A stretch of DNA of 64,000 bases from Aggregatibacter segnis (GTDB lineage Bacteria > Pseudomonadota > Gammaproteobacteria > Enterobacterales > Pasteurellaceae). Shown piece after piece: positions 9,828 to 20,108 of the stretch. A program made the position numbers and the translations under genes. Each line of letters begins with the position of its first letter. The first letter of the stretch is position 1. The stretch spans positions 236,709 to 300,708 of the forward strand of contig NZ_NRCW01000001.1 of the NCBI RefSeq assembly GCF_003130075.1, given 5' to 3'. The notes beneath the pieces were generated by a model. It had not been told where the DNA came from. It saw nothing but the letters and a program-made list of their open reading frames with translations, and made no database searches.

Positions 9828-11846
9828 TTAGTCTTTACTTTCCGACTGAGAAGAATCCATCATCAGTTCATGTTGCTTCAGAAGTTCTTCTACGGTTTTT
9901 CCGTTAATTAGAAAACGGTTATTGTCCCTTTCTAATGTCAGAACATAGTTATCGCCTTCTTCGATAAATATCGGAAATAGTCGTTCTTCCGGTTTAAGCT
10001 CAGTCAACAAGGCTTGCCAAAATGGTGAGGCTTTTTTGATTTTTAAACTTTCTTCATCAGAAGTCTCTGCGAGGCCTTTGCTTAGAACAATATTGGTCGT
10101 GCTTTGCATATTTTCGATGAACATGTCTGCGATGGACTGTTTATCTTTAGTTGTTTTTAAAGCGCCTTTAAGGTGGATACTCACTGGATACGCTTTTGTG
10201 GTTGGATAGGTATTTAAATTGAAGGTGAGGGTTGTGTTATCACTGGCTAAATCTAGATCTTTCCATTGATTTCCAAGGAGTTTTTGTGTTGTTTCCGGTG
10301 TGAAATAAGCTGAACACAATGATGCAGTCAACCCAAAGCAAAACTGATTTTCTGCAAATTGAGCAACATTATTCACGGTGAGCGGTAGATTGAACGCAAG
10401 ATCTTCCATTTGCGCCTGTGCTTCAGACAACGTCAGTTTTTTTAGTGAAAGCGTGGAATTTCCTCGATATTGGTTGTTTTCCTCTGAGCCTTGATGTTTT
10501 AACGCTAATGTTTCCAAAGAGACATTTTGGTAATTAAATGCTTGTAATGAGATTTCTGCATTGCTGTTTCCAGCCATTGTGTTTGCCCATTGTTTCTTCA
10601 GCTTTAATAAGGTCTTGTTATCTTCTTTGGGGGCATTTTTGATGGAGAGGGCATCTAAATAGAGCGGAATAAATGCCAATTTGTTTTCCAAGTTATAGCC
10701 ATCAAGTTGATAGACGATTTGAGCTCCTTTGGCTTCCCATTGTTTGCTTTGATCTTCCGGCGTCTGTTTGATGCCGGCAACATTTAATTGCAAAGCCAGA
10801 TTGGCTTTAGTGAGATCTGCATTTGCCATCGTTAAATTGAGTTTTGCCTCATTTAAATTAAAGTAAGGCTTTTGATTTTTAGGCACATCCACGGATTTGA
10901 CGGAAAGGGTTCCGTTAAATGTGTGATTTTGCGTGAGGACGGCGGATAAAAAATTGGCTACCTGTTTAATATTTTGCTCACCGTTCAGCTGTTTCTTAAA
11001 TTCATTGGCAAAATCCACCGCACTTGTTACACCTTGCTGTTGTAGATTCAGCGTTATGCCGTTAATCACGGTTTGGCTTTCTTCTGTAGTACGTTCTTTG
11101 TTGGCAATGCGTAAGGTGTCGCTACTTAATTGGGTGGAAAGATCGCGCAAGTCTGTATCAGCCGATTTTGTGACACTGAATTGATAACGGGTATTTTTCA
11201 GTTGGATTTTGGTGTTTTCTCCATTTAACAAATCCCATTCGGCGTTTTTAGCATTGAGTTCAAGGTTTGAAATGTCGTATTGGTTTTCACCAACAGGCAC
11301 AAATTTAATCTGGGCACCAATTTGTTCTAATTTGCTGTTTTTATCATAGTTAAAGCCGCTTAAGTTGGCATTAAGCGCTACGTTTTTTGTGCCTGCATTA
11401 AAGTCTAGACTGACTGAAAGCGCTTGCGTTTTGTTCGTAAAATCACGGAAGTCGGTAAGTATGTTTGATTGCAGATAATCGCCAACCGGTGAAAATTTGC
11501 TGTTAATGGTGTTTTTATCAATGGTGATATTGAGATCTTTGTTTAATTGACGCACCAATTGTTCGGAAAGTTTCGATTCTGCCGTAATGAAAAAAGGCAA
11601 TGCCGTCAGTTTGGTAGAAATAATATTGGTTTTTTGACCATCATTATTTTCTAAACTAAAGGTAAGCTCACGACTGAAAAAGTTCTTGGCACTTTCCGTC
11701 ACATTGAGGCTGAGTTGATTATCTAAAGAATAAGGGAATTTTTGTAAAACCTGATCCACTTGCTGATTGGTATAAAACTGCGCGCCCCCACCAAGTGTAA
11801 TAATCATGGCAGCAAGGGTTAAAGTGACTTTTCTTTTTTTACTCAT
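9828..11846 (-). CDS. YdgA-family protein (DUF945)
   Basis: 672 residues, longer than E. coli YdgA (about 500). One N-terminal hydrophobic segment (KVTLTLAAMIITLGGGAQFY) suggests export with membrane anchoring; the rest is a beta-rich hydrophilic protein with many lysine, asparagine and threonine residues. The N-terminal pattern of a short helix, YTNQQVDQVLQKFP and a long repetitive body fits DUF945. Its biochemical function is unknown. It stands alone between trhP and afuC, with terminators on both sides. Confidence 0.7.
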   Translation of the reverse strand: MSKKRKVTLTLAAMIITLGGGAQFYTNQQVDQVLQKFPYSLDNQLSLNVTESAKNFFSRELTFSLENNDGQKTNIISTKLTALPFFITAESKLSEQLVRQLNKDLNITIDKNTINSKFSPVGDYLQSNILTDFRDFTNKTQALSVSLDFNAGTKNVALNANLSGFNYDKNSKLEQIGAQIKFVPVGENQYDISNLELNAKNAEWDLLNGENTKIQLKNTRYQFSVTKSADTDLRDLSTQLSSDTLRIANKERTTEESQTVINGITLNLQQQGVTSAVDFANEFKKQLNGEQNIKQVANFLSAVLTQNHTFNGTLSVKSVDVPKNQKPYFNLNEAKLNLTMANADLTKANLALQLNVAGIKQTPEDQSKQWEAKGAQIVYQLDGYNLENKLAFIPLYLDALSIKNAPKEDNKTLLKLKKQWANTMAGNSNAEISLQAFNYQNVSLETLALKHQGSEENNQYRGNSTLSLKKLTLSEAQAQMEDLAFNLPLTVNNVAQFAENQFCFGLTASLCSAYFTPETTQKLLGNQWKDLDLASDNTTLTFNLNTYPTTKAYPVSIHLKGALKTTKDKQSIADMFIENMQSTTNIVLSKGLAETSDEESLKIKKASPFWQALLTELKPEERLFPIFIEEGDNYVLTLERDNNRFLINGKTVEELLKQHELMMDSSQSESKD

Positions 11847-11919
11847 GTGATTCTCAAGCTTAGGTTAAGGTTGTTTCGATGACGATACGGAACGCCAACG
11901 TTAAAAATGCTGTAAATAA

Positions 11920-11957
11920 TAACCGCACTTTACTCTCTTGAATATAAAGTGCGGTTA
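11920..11957 (-). terminator. Inverted USS pair, terminator of the afu operon
   Basis: TAACCGCACTTTA and TAAAGTGCGGTTA pair perfectly over 13 bases around a 12-base loop. Two uptake signal sequences in opposite orientation thus form a terminator at the 3' end of afuC. Confidence 0.8.
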
Positions 11958-11979
11958 AAATTTTAATTATTTTTGATTT

Positions 11980-13026
11980 TTATTGGTTTTTTAACAGGAA
12001 AACGCCTTGTTCGGAAAGATGCACATAGGCTTCTTGCGACGTCGGGTTGAACTGTTCCGGACGGCAGTTAATCAACAAATCTTGACCATGCCATACTGCC
12101 ACGACTTCCCAATGGTTGCCCATGTACACCGCACTTTTAATCGTGCAACGTTGGGCTTCTGTGCCGGTTTCATGCAGATAAACGGCTTCCGGGCGAACGC
12201 CTGCCAAGCAATCCCCATCCGGTAAATTAAATTGCGCCGCATTATTTAAGGCAAGTTCATAGCCATGAATGTTAACGGTATTTCCTTGCAATTTCGCCGG
12301 GAAAATACTGGATTCGCCCATGAAGTTAGCCAAGAATAAGGAGTTCGGGCGTTGATACAGATCTTTCGCCGGTGCTTTTTGCATGATTTTCCCTTTATTC
12401 ATCACGATAACTTCATCGGATACTGCAAAGGCTTCTGTTTGGTCGTGGGTCACGTATAGAGACGTGATGCCAAGGCTTTGTTGTAATTCACGGATTTTTT
12501 CCCGCATTGCGCGACGTAAGTTAGCATCAAGGTTACTTAAGGGTTCATCGAACAGTAAGACTTTGGGTTTGAGAACAAGCGCACGAGCAAGCGCCACACG
12601 TTGTTGTTGACCCCCGGAGATTTGATCCACATAACGATCTTCAAATCCGGCCAAATCTACCAATTCCAAGGCTTCTTTAACGCGCTGTTTACGCTCTTCC
12701 TTGCTCACGTTTTGCATGCGTAAGCCGTAACCGACGTTGTCACCGATGCTCATGTGCGGAAATAATGCGTAGGATTGGAACACGATACAAATATCGCGGT
12801 TTTGAATAGACGATTTGGTTACGTCTTCGCCGTCAATGAAAATTTGTCCGGAGGTTGGGTTTTCAAGACCGGCAACCAAACGCAAAATGGTTGTTTTACC
12901 GCAACCGGATGGACCAAGTAACGTCACCATGGTGCCGCGTTTAATGGTTAAATCCAAATCATCAATTACCACAGATTTGCCAAAGGCTTTCGTGACATTT
13001 TTTAATACTAAGAAATCATTACTCAT
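11980..13026 (-). CDS. afuC: Afu ABC transporter ATP-binding protein
   Basis: ATPase of the AfuABC importer. 348 residues: Walker [10 protein letters not shown] (about residues 38-46), Q-loop, signature [15 protein letters not shown], Walker [14 protein letters not shown]-loop VTHDQTEA, and a C-terminal TOBE-like domain. It ends the operon afuA-afuA-afuB-afuC and starts 16 bases after afuB. The family was first annotated as ferric uptake; work on the Actinobacillus pleuropneumoniae AfuA protein showed binding of hexose phosphates, so sugar phosphate import is the more likely job. Confidence 0.92.
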   Translation of the reverse strand: MSNDFLVLKNVTKAFGKSVVIDDLDLTIKRGTMVTLLGPSGCGKTTILRLVAGLENPTSGQIFIDGEDVTKSSIQNRDICIVFQSYALFPHMSIGDNVGYGLRMQNVSKEERKQRVKEALELVDLAGFEDRYVDQISGGQQQRVALARALVLKPKVLLFDEPLSNLDANLRRAMREKIRELQQSLGITSLYVTHDQTEAFAVSDEVIVMNKGKIMQKAPAKDLYQRPNSLFLANFMGESSIFPAKLQGNTVNIHGYELALNNAAQFNLPDGDCLAGVRPEAVYLHETGTEAQRCTIKSAVYMGNHWEVVAVWHGQDLLINCRPEQFNPTSQEAYVHLSEQGVFLLKNQ

Positions 13027-13042
13027 ATTTTTTACCTACAAC

Positions 13043-15100
13043 TTAATTCATTTTTTTCGCTTTGGAACGGGAAATGCGGGTGTCACCAACAATCCAGTCG
13101 AAGAATAAAATAATCGCCATCATCACCACGATTAAGATAGAGCCGTATGCAATGGCAATCCCATACTCACCGTCTTCTACACGGTTTAGGATGTATGCGG
13201 TTGCTACACGGGTATCCGCAGTTACCAAGAAGATGATTGCACTTACTGTTGTCATGGCACGCACGAAACTGGTGACAAGCGCAGAGAGCAAGGCCGGTTT
13301 TAATAATGGCAACACGATATACCACAGGGTTTTCCATGAGCTACCTTTCAGAGAAAGGGAGGCTTCGTCTAGGGATTTATCAAGTTGTCCTAAGCCTGCA
13401 ATCGCTGCACGCATACCAATTGGCAAATCACGCATCACCATGGAAATCACCACGATAATGCTGGTGCCGGTGATGTACATCGGCGCATTGTTAAAGGCAA
13501 GAATGTAAGATACCCCCGCTACGGTGCCTGGTACGGCAAAACAAAGCATGGTTAAGAACTCAAGGGATTTTTTCCCTTGGAAGTCTTTACGCACCACAAT
13601 ATAGGCAATTAATAAACCAAAAATGGCGGTAAGTGGTGCCGCGATACCGGCGTAAATTAAGGTATTAATTAAGGAAGGCCACGCGCCGTCACTTAATCCT
13701 TGTCCGAACAACATGGCGTAGTTCTTCAAGGTTAAGGTATAGTCCACACCCCAGTTGACGGTGAAGCTTCCGTAGAAAATACTGCCGTATAAAGCAAGGT
13801 TGAAGATAACCCAAGAACCGAGCATGAAAATAATCGTGTATTTCAAGCCGGCAGGGAGTTCTTGTACATCGCCGCGATAAGATTTACCGGAAACGGTCAC
13901 ATAAGAGCGGTTACCAATCCATAAATATTGAATGATAAAAATCGCCAAGGAGAAGATTAACAACATGGAGCCAAGGGTACTGGCGGAGGCGTAATCTAAT
14001 TGTGAACCGGCAATGTAGAAGTAAATTTGCGTTGCAATAACGTCGAAGCTCCCCCCCAACACCAACGGGTTACTAAAGTCGGCGAGCGATTGGATGAACA
14101 CGATGAGGAACGAGTTTGCCAAGGCCGGGCGCAGTAACGGGAAAATGATGTTATAGAAGGTTTGATAACGGTTAGCACGCAACGTATAAGACGCTTCTTC
14201 AATAGACGGATGCACGGATTTTAATGCACCGTCTAAAATCATGAAGGAAATTGGCGCGAATGCCAAAATCTGCGCAATGGCGATACCGTTAAAACCGTAT
14301 AACCAGTTGTGATTGGTGAAGCCGAAATTGCTTGATAAAAACTCGGTCACATAACCGGAGCGGCCAAGCATTAAAGTTACCCCTAACCCGACCACAAACG
14401 GTGGTGTAACAATCGGCAAAATAGAGAAGATTTTACCGATAAATGCGGTACGGCGTGCGATACGGGTTGTATAAAGGGCAAATGCTAAACCGAATACCGT
14501 AGAAACGATACCCACGAAACCGGATAAAAACAAGGAGTTACTGATGACGCGCACAATGTAGCTTTGCGTCAAAATACGCATCACTTGTTGTGGGGCAAAG
14601 GTGTCCCCGTCGTAGAACATGGAGACAAAAATCGCCAAGGTTGGATACACGATGAAGAAGAAAATCAGCAAAATAATGCAAAGCAAGGAGGCGATAATAA
14701 ATTTATCGCCTTGCATGATTTTCAGCTTGGCAAGCGATAGCGTAGCAAGTGCGGTGAAACCAATGAGTAAAACGATCACCGAATAACCCATACTGATTTT
14801 TAACACGCTCGCACTGATAAAGGTGAATAGTGTGGCTATTGCCAGTAAGTAAAGTTCCGCTTTAGCTTGGGTGTTGGCGGGTAATTTTAGCCACGGCAAC
14901 AAACCGTATAAAATCACCGGTAGGAACCAAAAGGCGGTAATGTTAAAAGACGACCACCCCATGGCATCGTAGAATTCGTCGGCAGTGCTATCGAACAAAC
15001 CGTAATCTAGGGCGTGGGAAGGTAAAACCAAGTATGCAATTAAGGATAAAATGATCCAAAAATGAGCAGAATGTGTTATTGGAAGTTTGTTTGCGTTCAT
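13043..15100 (-). CDS. afuB: Afu ABC transporter permease (fused two-domain)
   Basis: Inner-membrane permease, 685 residues from the ATG at 15100, which has GAGG five bases upstream; an in-frame extension to 15136 lacks such a site. Two homologous permease halves are joined in one chain: each has a coupling-loop EAA-like motif (EEASYTLRANRYQTFYNIIFP about residue 310, and DEASLSLKGSSWKTLWYIVLP in the second half). Many membrane helices are evident. It lies between the binding-protein genes and afuC. Confidence 0.92.
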   Translation of the reverse strand: MNANKLPITHSAHFWIILSLIAYLVLPSHALDYGLFDSTADEFYDAMGWSSFNITAFWFLPVILYGLLPWLKLPANTQAKAELYLLAIATLFTFISASVLKISMGYSVIVLLIGFTALATLSLAKLKIMQGDKFIIASLLCIILLIFFFIVYPTLAIFVSMFYDGDTFAPQQVMRILTQSYIVRVISNSLFLSGFVGIVSTVFGLAFALYTTRIARRTAFIGKIFSILPIVTPPFVVGLGVTLMLGRSGYVTEFLSSNFGFTNHNWLYGFNGIAIAQILAFAPISFMILDGALKSVHPSIEEASYTLRANRYQTFYNIIFPLLRPALANSFLIVFIQSLADFSNPLVLGGSFDVIATQIYFYIAGSQLDYASASTLGSMLLIFSLAIFIIQYLWIGNRSYVTVSGKSYRGDVQELPAGLKYTIIFMLGSWVIFNLALYGSIFYGSFTVNWGVDYTLTLKNYAMLFGQGLSDGAWPSLINTLIYAGIAAPLTAIFGLLIAYIVVRKDFQGKKSLEFLTMLCFAVPGTVAGVSYILAFNNAPMYITGTSIIVVISMVMRDLPIGMRAAIAGLGQLDKSLDEASLSLKGSSWKTLWYIVLPLLKPALLSALVTSFVRAMTTVSAIIFLVTADTRVATAYILNRVEDGEYGIAIAYGSILIVVMMAIILFFDWIVGDTRISRSKAKKMN

Positions 15101-15166
15101 ACAACCTCGCATTAGTAGAAAAGTGAAGCAATGCAACAGCGCATTGCTTCTTTAATTTTACTACAA

Positions 15167-16201
15167 TTATTTGGCTAATTTGACATCATCGACCCATTTG
15201 GTGATGAGGCGTTTACGTAAATCGGTGGCGCCGTATTTGTCAAAATCATAGTTAATCAGGTTAACGGATTTAAAATCCAACGCATAAGGCGATTGTTGCG
15301 CCGTGGTATTGGTTAAAATGGAATAGGCTTCGCCTTTTTGCCATGTTAATTCTTGCGCTTCTTTAGATAAGGCCCAATCCACGAAAAGTTTGGCATTTTC
15401 AAGATTGCGTGCGCCTTTAATCACGCTGACACCGCCGATTTCATAACCAGTTCCTTCGCAAGGCACCACTAATTCAACCGGAGCACCTTTAGCTTTTTCT
15501 AACGAATATTCGTGTAAAAAGCCGATGCCGATTGCTGTTTCGCCACGGGCGGTATTGCGAGTTGCTGTGTTACCAGATTTGGTATATTGCGAAACGTTTT
15601 TGTTTAACGCTTTCAAGTATTTGAAGGCTTCCTCTTCGCCCCAAAGCTGAATATAAGTGGCTAATTGAGTATAGCCTGTACCGGAACTTTGCGGATCCGC
15701 TGCTTGAATTTCATTGCGATACATAGGATCAGCTAAATCTTTCCAACATTTTGGTATTGGCAAATTGAGTTTTTGTAAACGTTCAGGGTTCACACCAAAA
15801 CCTAACACACCAAGATAGATAGCAGAGGAATAGTTACCTTTCGTTTTGGCCGGATCACGGAATTGTTCAACAATTTGTGGCAGATTTGGTGATTTATACG
15901 GTTCCAACAAGCCCATTTCGCCCGCTTGGGAATGCGGATCCATTGTACCGCCATACCAAACATCGCCTTGAGGGTTATCTTTTTCCGCATCAATTTTGGC
16001 TAAGATAGTGCCCGTGCCGCCACGAATAAAACTGGTTTTTACATCATATTTTTTCTCGAATGCCATGGCTTCTTGCTCGCACATGGTGTTTTGCGCACTG
16101 CAATAAATGACTAAGCGACCTTTCGCTGCCGCATTGCCACTTAATAACATTCCACCGAGTACAACACCTGAAAGCGCTAACGCAATTTTTGAGAGTTTCA
16201 T
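15167..16201 (-). CDS. afuA: AfuA-family periplasmic binding protein, copy next to afuB
   Basis: Periplasmic solute-binding protein, 344 residues from the ATG at 16201 with AGGAG seven bases upstream. Signal peptide MKLSKIALALSGVVLGGMLLSGNAA ends at an Ala-rich cleavage region before KGRLVIYCSAQNTMCEQ. It is closely similar along its whole length to the neighbouring upstream paralog, sharing SFIRGGTG/SFIRNGSG, the DPQSSGTGYT block, VSQYTKSG and LVVPCEGTGYE(I/L)GGVS. Tandem duplication is the obvious origin. Likely ligand: hexose phosphate, by analogy with characterised AfuA. Confidence 0.9.
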   Translation of the reverse strand: MKLSKIALALSGVVLGGMLLSGNAAAKGRLVIYCSAQNTMCEQEAMAFEKKYDVKTSFIRGGTGTILAKIDAEKDNPQGDVWYGGTMDPHSQAGEMGLLEPYKSPNLPQIVEQFRDPAKTKGNYSSAIYLGVLGFGVNPERLQKLNLPIPKCWKDLADPMYRNEIQAADPQSSGTGYTQLATYIQLWGEEEAFKYLKALNKNVSQYTKSGNTATRNTARGETAIGIGFLHEYSLEKAKGAPVELVVPCEGTGYEIGGVSVIKGARNLENAKLFVDWALSKEAQELTWQKGEAYSILTNTTAQQSPYALDFKSVNLINYDFDKYGATDLRKRLITKWVDDVKLAK

Positions 16202-16308
16202 TTCAACACTCCTGTGTTTTTGATGTCGAGGTAACGCACTTTTGTTGATGTGCGTTCTGATGATAGTGATAGGCTCGCGTCGTAAGGACACGAGCCATCA
16301 ATATAAGA

Positions 16309-16350
16309 AAAGTGCGGTAAGAAAAATACAAGAATTTTCGACCGCACTTT
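16309..16350 (-). terminator. Inverted USS pair between the two afuA copies
   Basis: AAAGTGCGGT at 16309-16318 and ACCGCACTTT at 16341-16350 form a stem. It follows the stop codon of the upstream afuA copy and could act as a partial terminator, making that copy more abundant than the downstream afuA-afuB-afuC. Confidence 0.65.
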
Positions 16351-16356
16351 AGCGTG

Positions 16357-17397
16357 TTATTTCGCTAATTTAACGTCTTGAACCCATTTTTCAATTAAGG
16401 CTTTGCGTTGTTCGGCGGCGCCGTATTTTTCAAAGTCATAATTGATAAGGTTCAATTTGTTTGGATCAAACGCCGTTGGCGATTGTTCTGCCGTTGTGTT
16501 GGTTAAGATTTGTAAGGATTCACCTTGTTTCCATGCCAATTCTTGACCTTCTTTAGATAATGCCCAATCCACGAATAATTTTGCATTGTCGATATTACGC
16601 GCGCCTTTTAAGATGCTCACGCCGCCTAACTCATAGCCGGTACCTTCACATGGCACCACGAGTTCCAATGGTGCGCCATTGCGTTTTTCAAGGGCGTAAT
16701 CGTGTAAGAAACCGATACCCACGACGGCTTCACCGCGAGCCGCGTTACGGGATGGGGTGACACCGGATTTGGTGTATTGGGAAACGTTTGGATGTAAAGC
16801 TTTTAAGAAATCAAAGGCTTTGTCTTCGCCCCAAAGTTGTACGAACGTGGCAAGCGCAGTATAGGCTGTACCGGCACTTTGTGGGTCAGCAATTTGTACT
16901 TCGCCTTTCAAACGTGGATCCGTTAAGTCTTTCCAGCATTTCGGGACTTCTTTAATGCCTAATTTTTCAAGACGTTCTGTGTTCACGCCGAAACCTAAAA
17001 TCCCCATGTAAATGGCGGATACGTAGTTACCTTTGGTTTTTGCCGGATCACGGAAACGTTCTACGATTTCATCAATGTGTTTGGATTTGTAAGGTTCGAT
17101 TAAACCTAATTCAGCCGCTTGCGCTTGTGGGTCGAATGTACCGCCGAACCACACGTCTGCTTGTGGGTTATTTTTTTCCGCTTCTACTTTGGCAAAGGTA
17201 CTGCCTGAGCCGTTACGAATAAAGGAGGTTTTAACATCATATTTTTCACCAAAGGCTTTCGTGGTGGTTTCGCATAAAATATTCGTCGCACTACAATACA
17301 CGACTAAACGTCCTTGTGCCGTTGCGGCTTGTGATGCGAATAACCCACCGGCCAAAAGTGCGGTTGAAATTGCAAGAGAAAGTGATTTGAGTTTCAT
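16357..17397 (-). CDS. afuA: AfuA-family periplasmic binding protein, first gene of operon
   Basis: 346 residues. Signal peptide MKLKSLSLAISTALLAGGLF with cleavage probably after SQAATA, then QGRLVVYCSATNILCE. Start codon is preceded by AGAGG at normal spacing. Nearly all conserved positions of its paralog 150 bases downstream are shared, and both keep the motif ADVWFGGT/GDVWYGGT. It is the promoter-proximal gene of the afu operon and has a CRP-type site about 100 bases upstream. Whether the two copies differ in ligand cannot be told from sequence. Confidence 0.9.
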   Translation of the reverse strand: MKLKSLSLAISTALLAGGLFASQAATAQGRLVVYCSATNILCETTTKAFGEKYDVKTSFIRNGSGSTFAKVEAEKNNPQADVWFGGTFDPQAQAAELGLIEPYKSKHIDEIVERFRDPAKTKGNYVSAIYMGILGFGVNTERLEKLGIKEVPKCWKDLTDPRLKGEVQIADPQSAGTAYTALATFVQLWGEDKAFDFLKALHPNVSQYTKSGVTPSRNAARGEAVVGIGFLHDYALEKRNGAPLELVVPCEGTGYELGGVSILKGARNIDNAKLFVDWALSKEGQELAWKQGESLQILTNTTAEQSPTAFDPNKLNLINYDFEKYGAAEQRKALIEKWVQDVKLAK

Positions 17398-17497
17398 GTT
17401 GTACCTCTTTATTGTTCATAAAATGAAAATGTAATATGAATGCGCTCAAGCAAGTGCTTTCAAGGTTTGCATGTTACATAAAATACCCCTTAATTAA

Positions 17498-17513
17498 TGT
17501 GAGAAGTCTCACA
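17498..17513. promoter_or_regulatory. CRP-cAMP binding site upstream of afuA
   Basis: TGTGA-GAAGTC-TCACA is a perfect palindromic CRP core (TGTGA-N6-TCACA) in the 263-base gap between the divergent afuA and udk genes. A TATGTA-like -10 on the minus strand lies about 20 bases toward afuA, giving a class II-like position. Catabolite control fits a sugar phosphate importer. Effect on udk is possible but less likely. Confidence 0.75.
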
Positions 17514-17660
17514 AAACGAAGAATTTTATGAGCGAATATGTTGCGTAAAAAATTAATTGTAGAAAAATTGTTTGTAAATGGATCTATTTATGTCAAAAAA
17601 AGGCTTTTTTCTTTATAATTTCGCCAATTTATTTACCTTAATGAGAGAAAGGGAAACGGT

Positions 17661-18311
17661 ATGTCAGATCATCAAGCATCATCTTGTATTATTATCGCCA
17701 TTGCAGGCGCTTCGGCTTCAGGAAAAAGTTCTATCGCCTCTACGGTGCACAAAGAGCTTTGTCATGAATTAGGCTGTGAAGAAATCGGTATTATTGCAGA
17801 AGATAGTTATTACAAAGATCAAAGCCACTTAGAGATGTCTGAACGGGTCAAAACGAATTATGACCACCCAAATTCTATGGACCGTGATTTGCTCATTGCC
17901 CATTTGAAAGCCTTAAAAGCCGGCAACGCCGTTGATATTCCCGTGTATAGTTATGTGGAGCATACCCGAACCGATGAAGTGACCCATTTCACGCCAAAAC
18001 GTATTGTGATTTTAGAGGGGATTTTATTACTTACAGACGAGCGTGTACGTCAGTTGGCAGATATTTCCGTGTTTGTGGATACGCCGTTAGATATTTGCTT
18101 TATTCGTCGTTTACAGCGTGACATGGAAGAACGTGGTCGCACCTTGCAATCCGTCATTGATCAATATCGTGCTACTGTGCGTCCGATGTTTCTGCAATTT
18201 ATCGAACCGTCTAAACAACACGCTGACATTGTGATCCCTCGTGGTGGTAAAAACCGCATTGCTATCAATATGTTAAAAGCGCAAATTATGCAATTATTAA
18301 GCCAAAAATAG
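17661..18311 (+). CDS. udk: Uridine kinase
   Basis: Phosphorylates uridine and cytidine in pyrimidine salvage. 216 residues. P-loop GASASGKSS at residues 16-24, then [21 protein letters not shown] and [16 protein letters not shown], all as in E. coli Udk. GAAAGGG precedes the ATG. First gene of a probable run udk-dcd-asmA-like-sotB with short gaps, as in Haemophilus. Confidence 0.96.
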   Translation: MSDHQASSCIIIAIAGASASGKSSIASTVHKELCHELGCEEIGIIAEDSYYKDQSHLEMSERVKTNYDHPNSMDRDLLIAHLKALKAGNAVDIPVYSYVEHTRTDEVTHFTPKRIVILEGILLLTDERVRQLADISVFVDTPLDICFIRRLQRDMEERGRTLQSVIDQYRATVRPMFLQFIEPSKQHADIVIPRGGKNRIAINMLKAQIMQLLSQK

Positions 18312-18320
18312 GAGCCTGGC

Positions 18321-18905
18321 ATGAGATTATGTGATACTGACATTGAACGTTATCTGGATGAAGGCTTGATTTCTCTGAGTCCACGACCGTCTAACGATAA
18401 AATTAATGGTGCGACCATTGATGTTCGTTTGGGGAATTCTTTTCGCGTATTTCGTGAACATTCCGCACCTTACATTGATTTAAGTGGGCCGAAAGAAGAA
18501 GTCTCCGCGCAGTTGGAGTCGGTCATGAGCGATGAAATTATTATTGCTGATGATGAAGCCTTCTTCTTGCACCCCGGCATGCTTGCATTAGCGACGACGT
18601 TGGAGTCTGTGAAATTACCGGCCAATATTATCGGTTGGCTGGACGGACGTTCTTCTTTAGCGCGTTTGGGTTTAATGGTGCATGTGACGGCACACCGTAT
18701 CGATCCGGGTTGGGAAGGCAAAATTGTATTGGAGTTTTATAATTCCGGTAAATTGCCGTTGGCGTTGCGTCCGAATATGGTGATTGGCGCCTTGAGTTTT
18801 GAAGTGTTAAGTGGCGCAGCGGCACGTCCGTATAACAGCCGTAAAGATGCTAAATACAAAAATCAACAAAATGCGGTTGCCAGTCGCATCGATGAGGATA
18901 AATAA
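18321..18905 (+). CDS. dcd: dCTP deaminase
   Basis: Converts dCTP to dUTP for thymidylate synthesis; a trimeric cytoplasmic enzyme. 194 residues, normal length. Conserved blocks [15 protein letters not shown], the catalytic region [25 protein letters not shown] and [13 protein letters not shown] [20 protein letters not shown] are all present. It starts nine bases after udk; its stop codon abuts the next start. Confidence 0.96.
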   Translation: MRLCDTDIERYLDEGLISLSPRPSNDKINGATIDVRLGNSFRVFREHSAPYIDLSGPKEEVSAQLESVMSDEIIIADDEAFFLHPGMLALATTLESVKLPANIIGWLDGRSSLARLGLMVHVTAHRIDPGWEGKIVLEFYNSGKLPLALRPNMVIGALSFEVLSGAAARPYNSRKDAKYKNQQNAVASRIDEDK

Positions 18906-20099
18906 ATGAAAAAGATCGCCTTGATGACGCTGGTCGTGTTGTTGGCGATCTTGGCTTTTTTTCATGTTCAACTTAACAAACTCGAAAGTGCGGTGACAGC
19001 CAAATTGGCACAATATGAAACTGCATTTCAACATCTTAGTATCGGTCTTTTCCCACAGCCTTATGTCTCTTTTGAAGGGGTTAAACACAACCAAATTTCT
19101 ATTGAAAAATTAAAAGGAATATTTAATTTTTCTGCCTTAATTTCCGGCAATATGCAACTTAAGCAGCTGGATATGCAACGTATTCGTTTTTCCGATAATG
19201 CGCTTAATTCTGCTGATATGCACATGTATTTTTCCGATTTCAGTTTGAATAATCTTCAACAAGATCGCGTGCTTTTCAATGAGCCACATTCGTTTTCTCT
19301 TGAATGGGATAAGCCGTTATATGGAACTCAAAAAAGTTTCACTTTTCGTTTCAATAAAGGTGAAATTTCCCGGTTCGCAGAAAAAGACTTTGCCGTTGTT
19401 TTTGAAGAGGTTGAGCTAAACCAACAACCCTTAGGAACCCTCCGAGCGGAAGTGGATTTGTCCAAATATACCAAATACGTCATTGCCGATATCATTTCGG
19501 ATTGTGATCTTATTTGTATTGCTCATGTGGATTATGCGAGTTATCCCGGCCAAAGTGCGGTCAGTTTTTGGGGTAAAAATTATCCTATTGAACGTTTGCT
19601 AGGAATATTTAATTTTCCGAATACGGTGACGGGTAACAGCGATTTTGATATTGCCCTAGAGTTCGTTCAGTCAAAGGTGAAAAACGGTCGGTTCCATTTT
19701 AGTGCGCATGATGGCGAGTTATCCGGCGTGAATCTATTGGAGCTCGCCGGGCAGTATTTGCCGATAAATTGGAATGAAGCAGAACTCAAGCAAAAAGGCA
19801 AAATTAAAACGCCTTATGAAAAATTGGTAACGAGTTTTACGTTAAATGAAAGCAAATTAAAGATTGATAGAATAACGCTAAAAACCACCGCACTTTTGGG
19901 GCAGGGTTCTGGCCAAGTGGATTTAAATGCAATGCAATGCGACATCCATTTGAACCTCAGTTTAGCAAATGAAAAATATGCTGACCTTTCCTTGCCGATT
20001 CATTTTTTTGATAGCTGTTATTCGCCTCAATACGAATTACAGATCAATAAAGATTTTCGTAAGAAAATCAAAGAACTGATTAAACGCAAATTAAAGTAG
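18906..20099 (+). CDS. AsmA-like membrane-anchored protein
   Basis: 397 residues, beginning immediately after the dcd stop codon. One N-terminal hydrophobic helix (LMTLVVLLAILAFFHV), then a beta-rich body; the C-terminal part (VTGNSDFDIALEFVQSKVKNGRFHFSAHDGELSGVNLLEL ... LLGQGSGQVDLN) resembles the AsmA domain. In E. coli the gene after dcd is asmA, so position supports the assignment, though this protein is shorter than E. coli AsmA (617). AsmA-family proteins are linked to phospholipid traffic to the outer membrane. Function here is inferred. Confidence 0.7.
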   Translation: MKKIALMTLVVLLAILAFFHVQLNKLESAVTAKLAQYETAFQHLSIGLFPQPYVSFEGVKHNQISIEKLKGIFNFSALISGNMQLKQLDMQRIRFSDNALNSADMHMYFSDFSLNNLQQDRVLFNEPHSFSLEWDKPLYGTQKSFTFRFNKGEISRFAEKDFAVVFEEVELNQQPLGTLRAEVDLSKYTKYVIADIISDCDLICIAHVDYASYPGQSAVSFWGKNYPIERLLGIFNFPNTVTGNSDFDIALEFVQSKVKNGRFHFSAHDGELSGVNLLELAGQYLPINWNEAELKQKGKIKTPYEKLVTSFTLNESKLKIDRITLKTTALLGQGSGQVDLNAMQCDIHLNLSLANEKYADLSLPIHFFDSCYSPQYELQINKDFRKKIKELIKRKLK

Positions 20100-20108
20100 T
20101 TTTTCTCT

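Noticed and set aside
11980..17397. Ferric iron ABC transporter
   Set aside because: Historic name of afuABC. The CRP site, absence of a noticed Fur box, and hexose-phosphate binding of a characterised AfuA argue for sugar phosphate import, though iron transport is not formally excluded.
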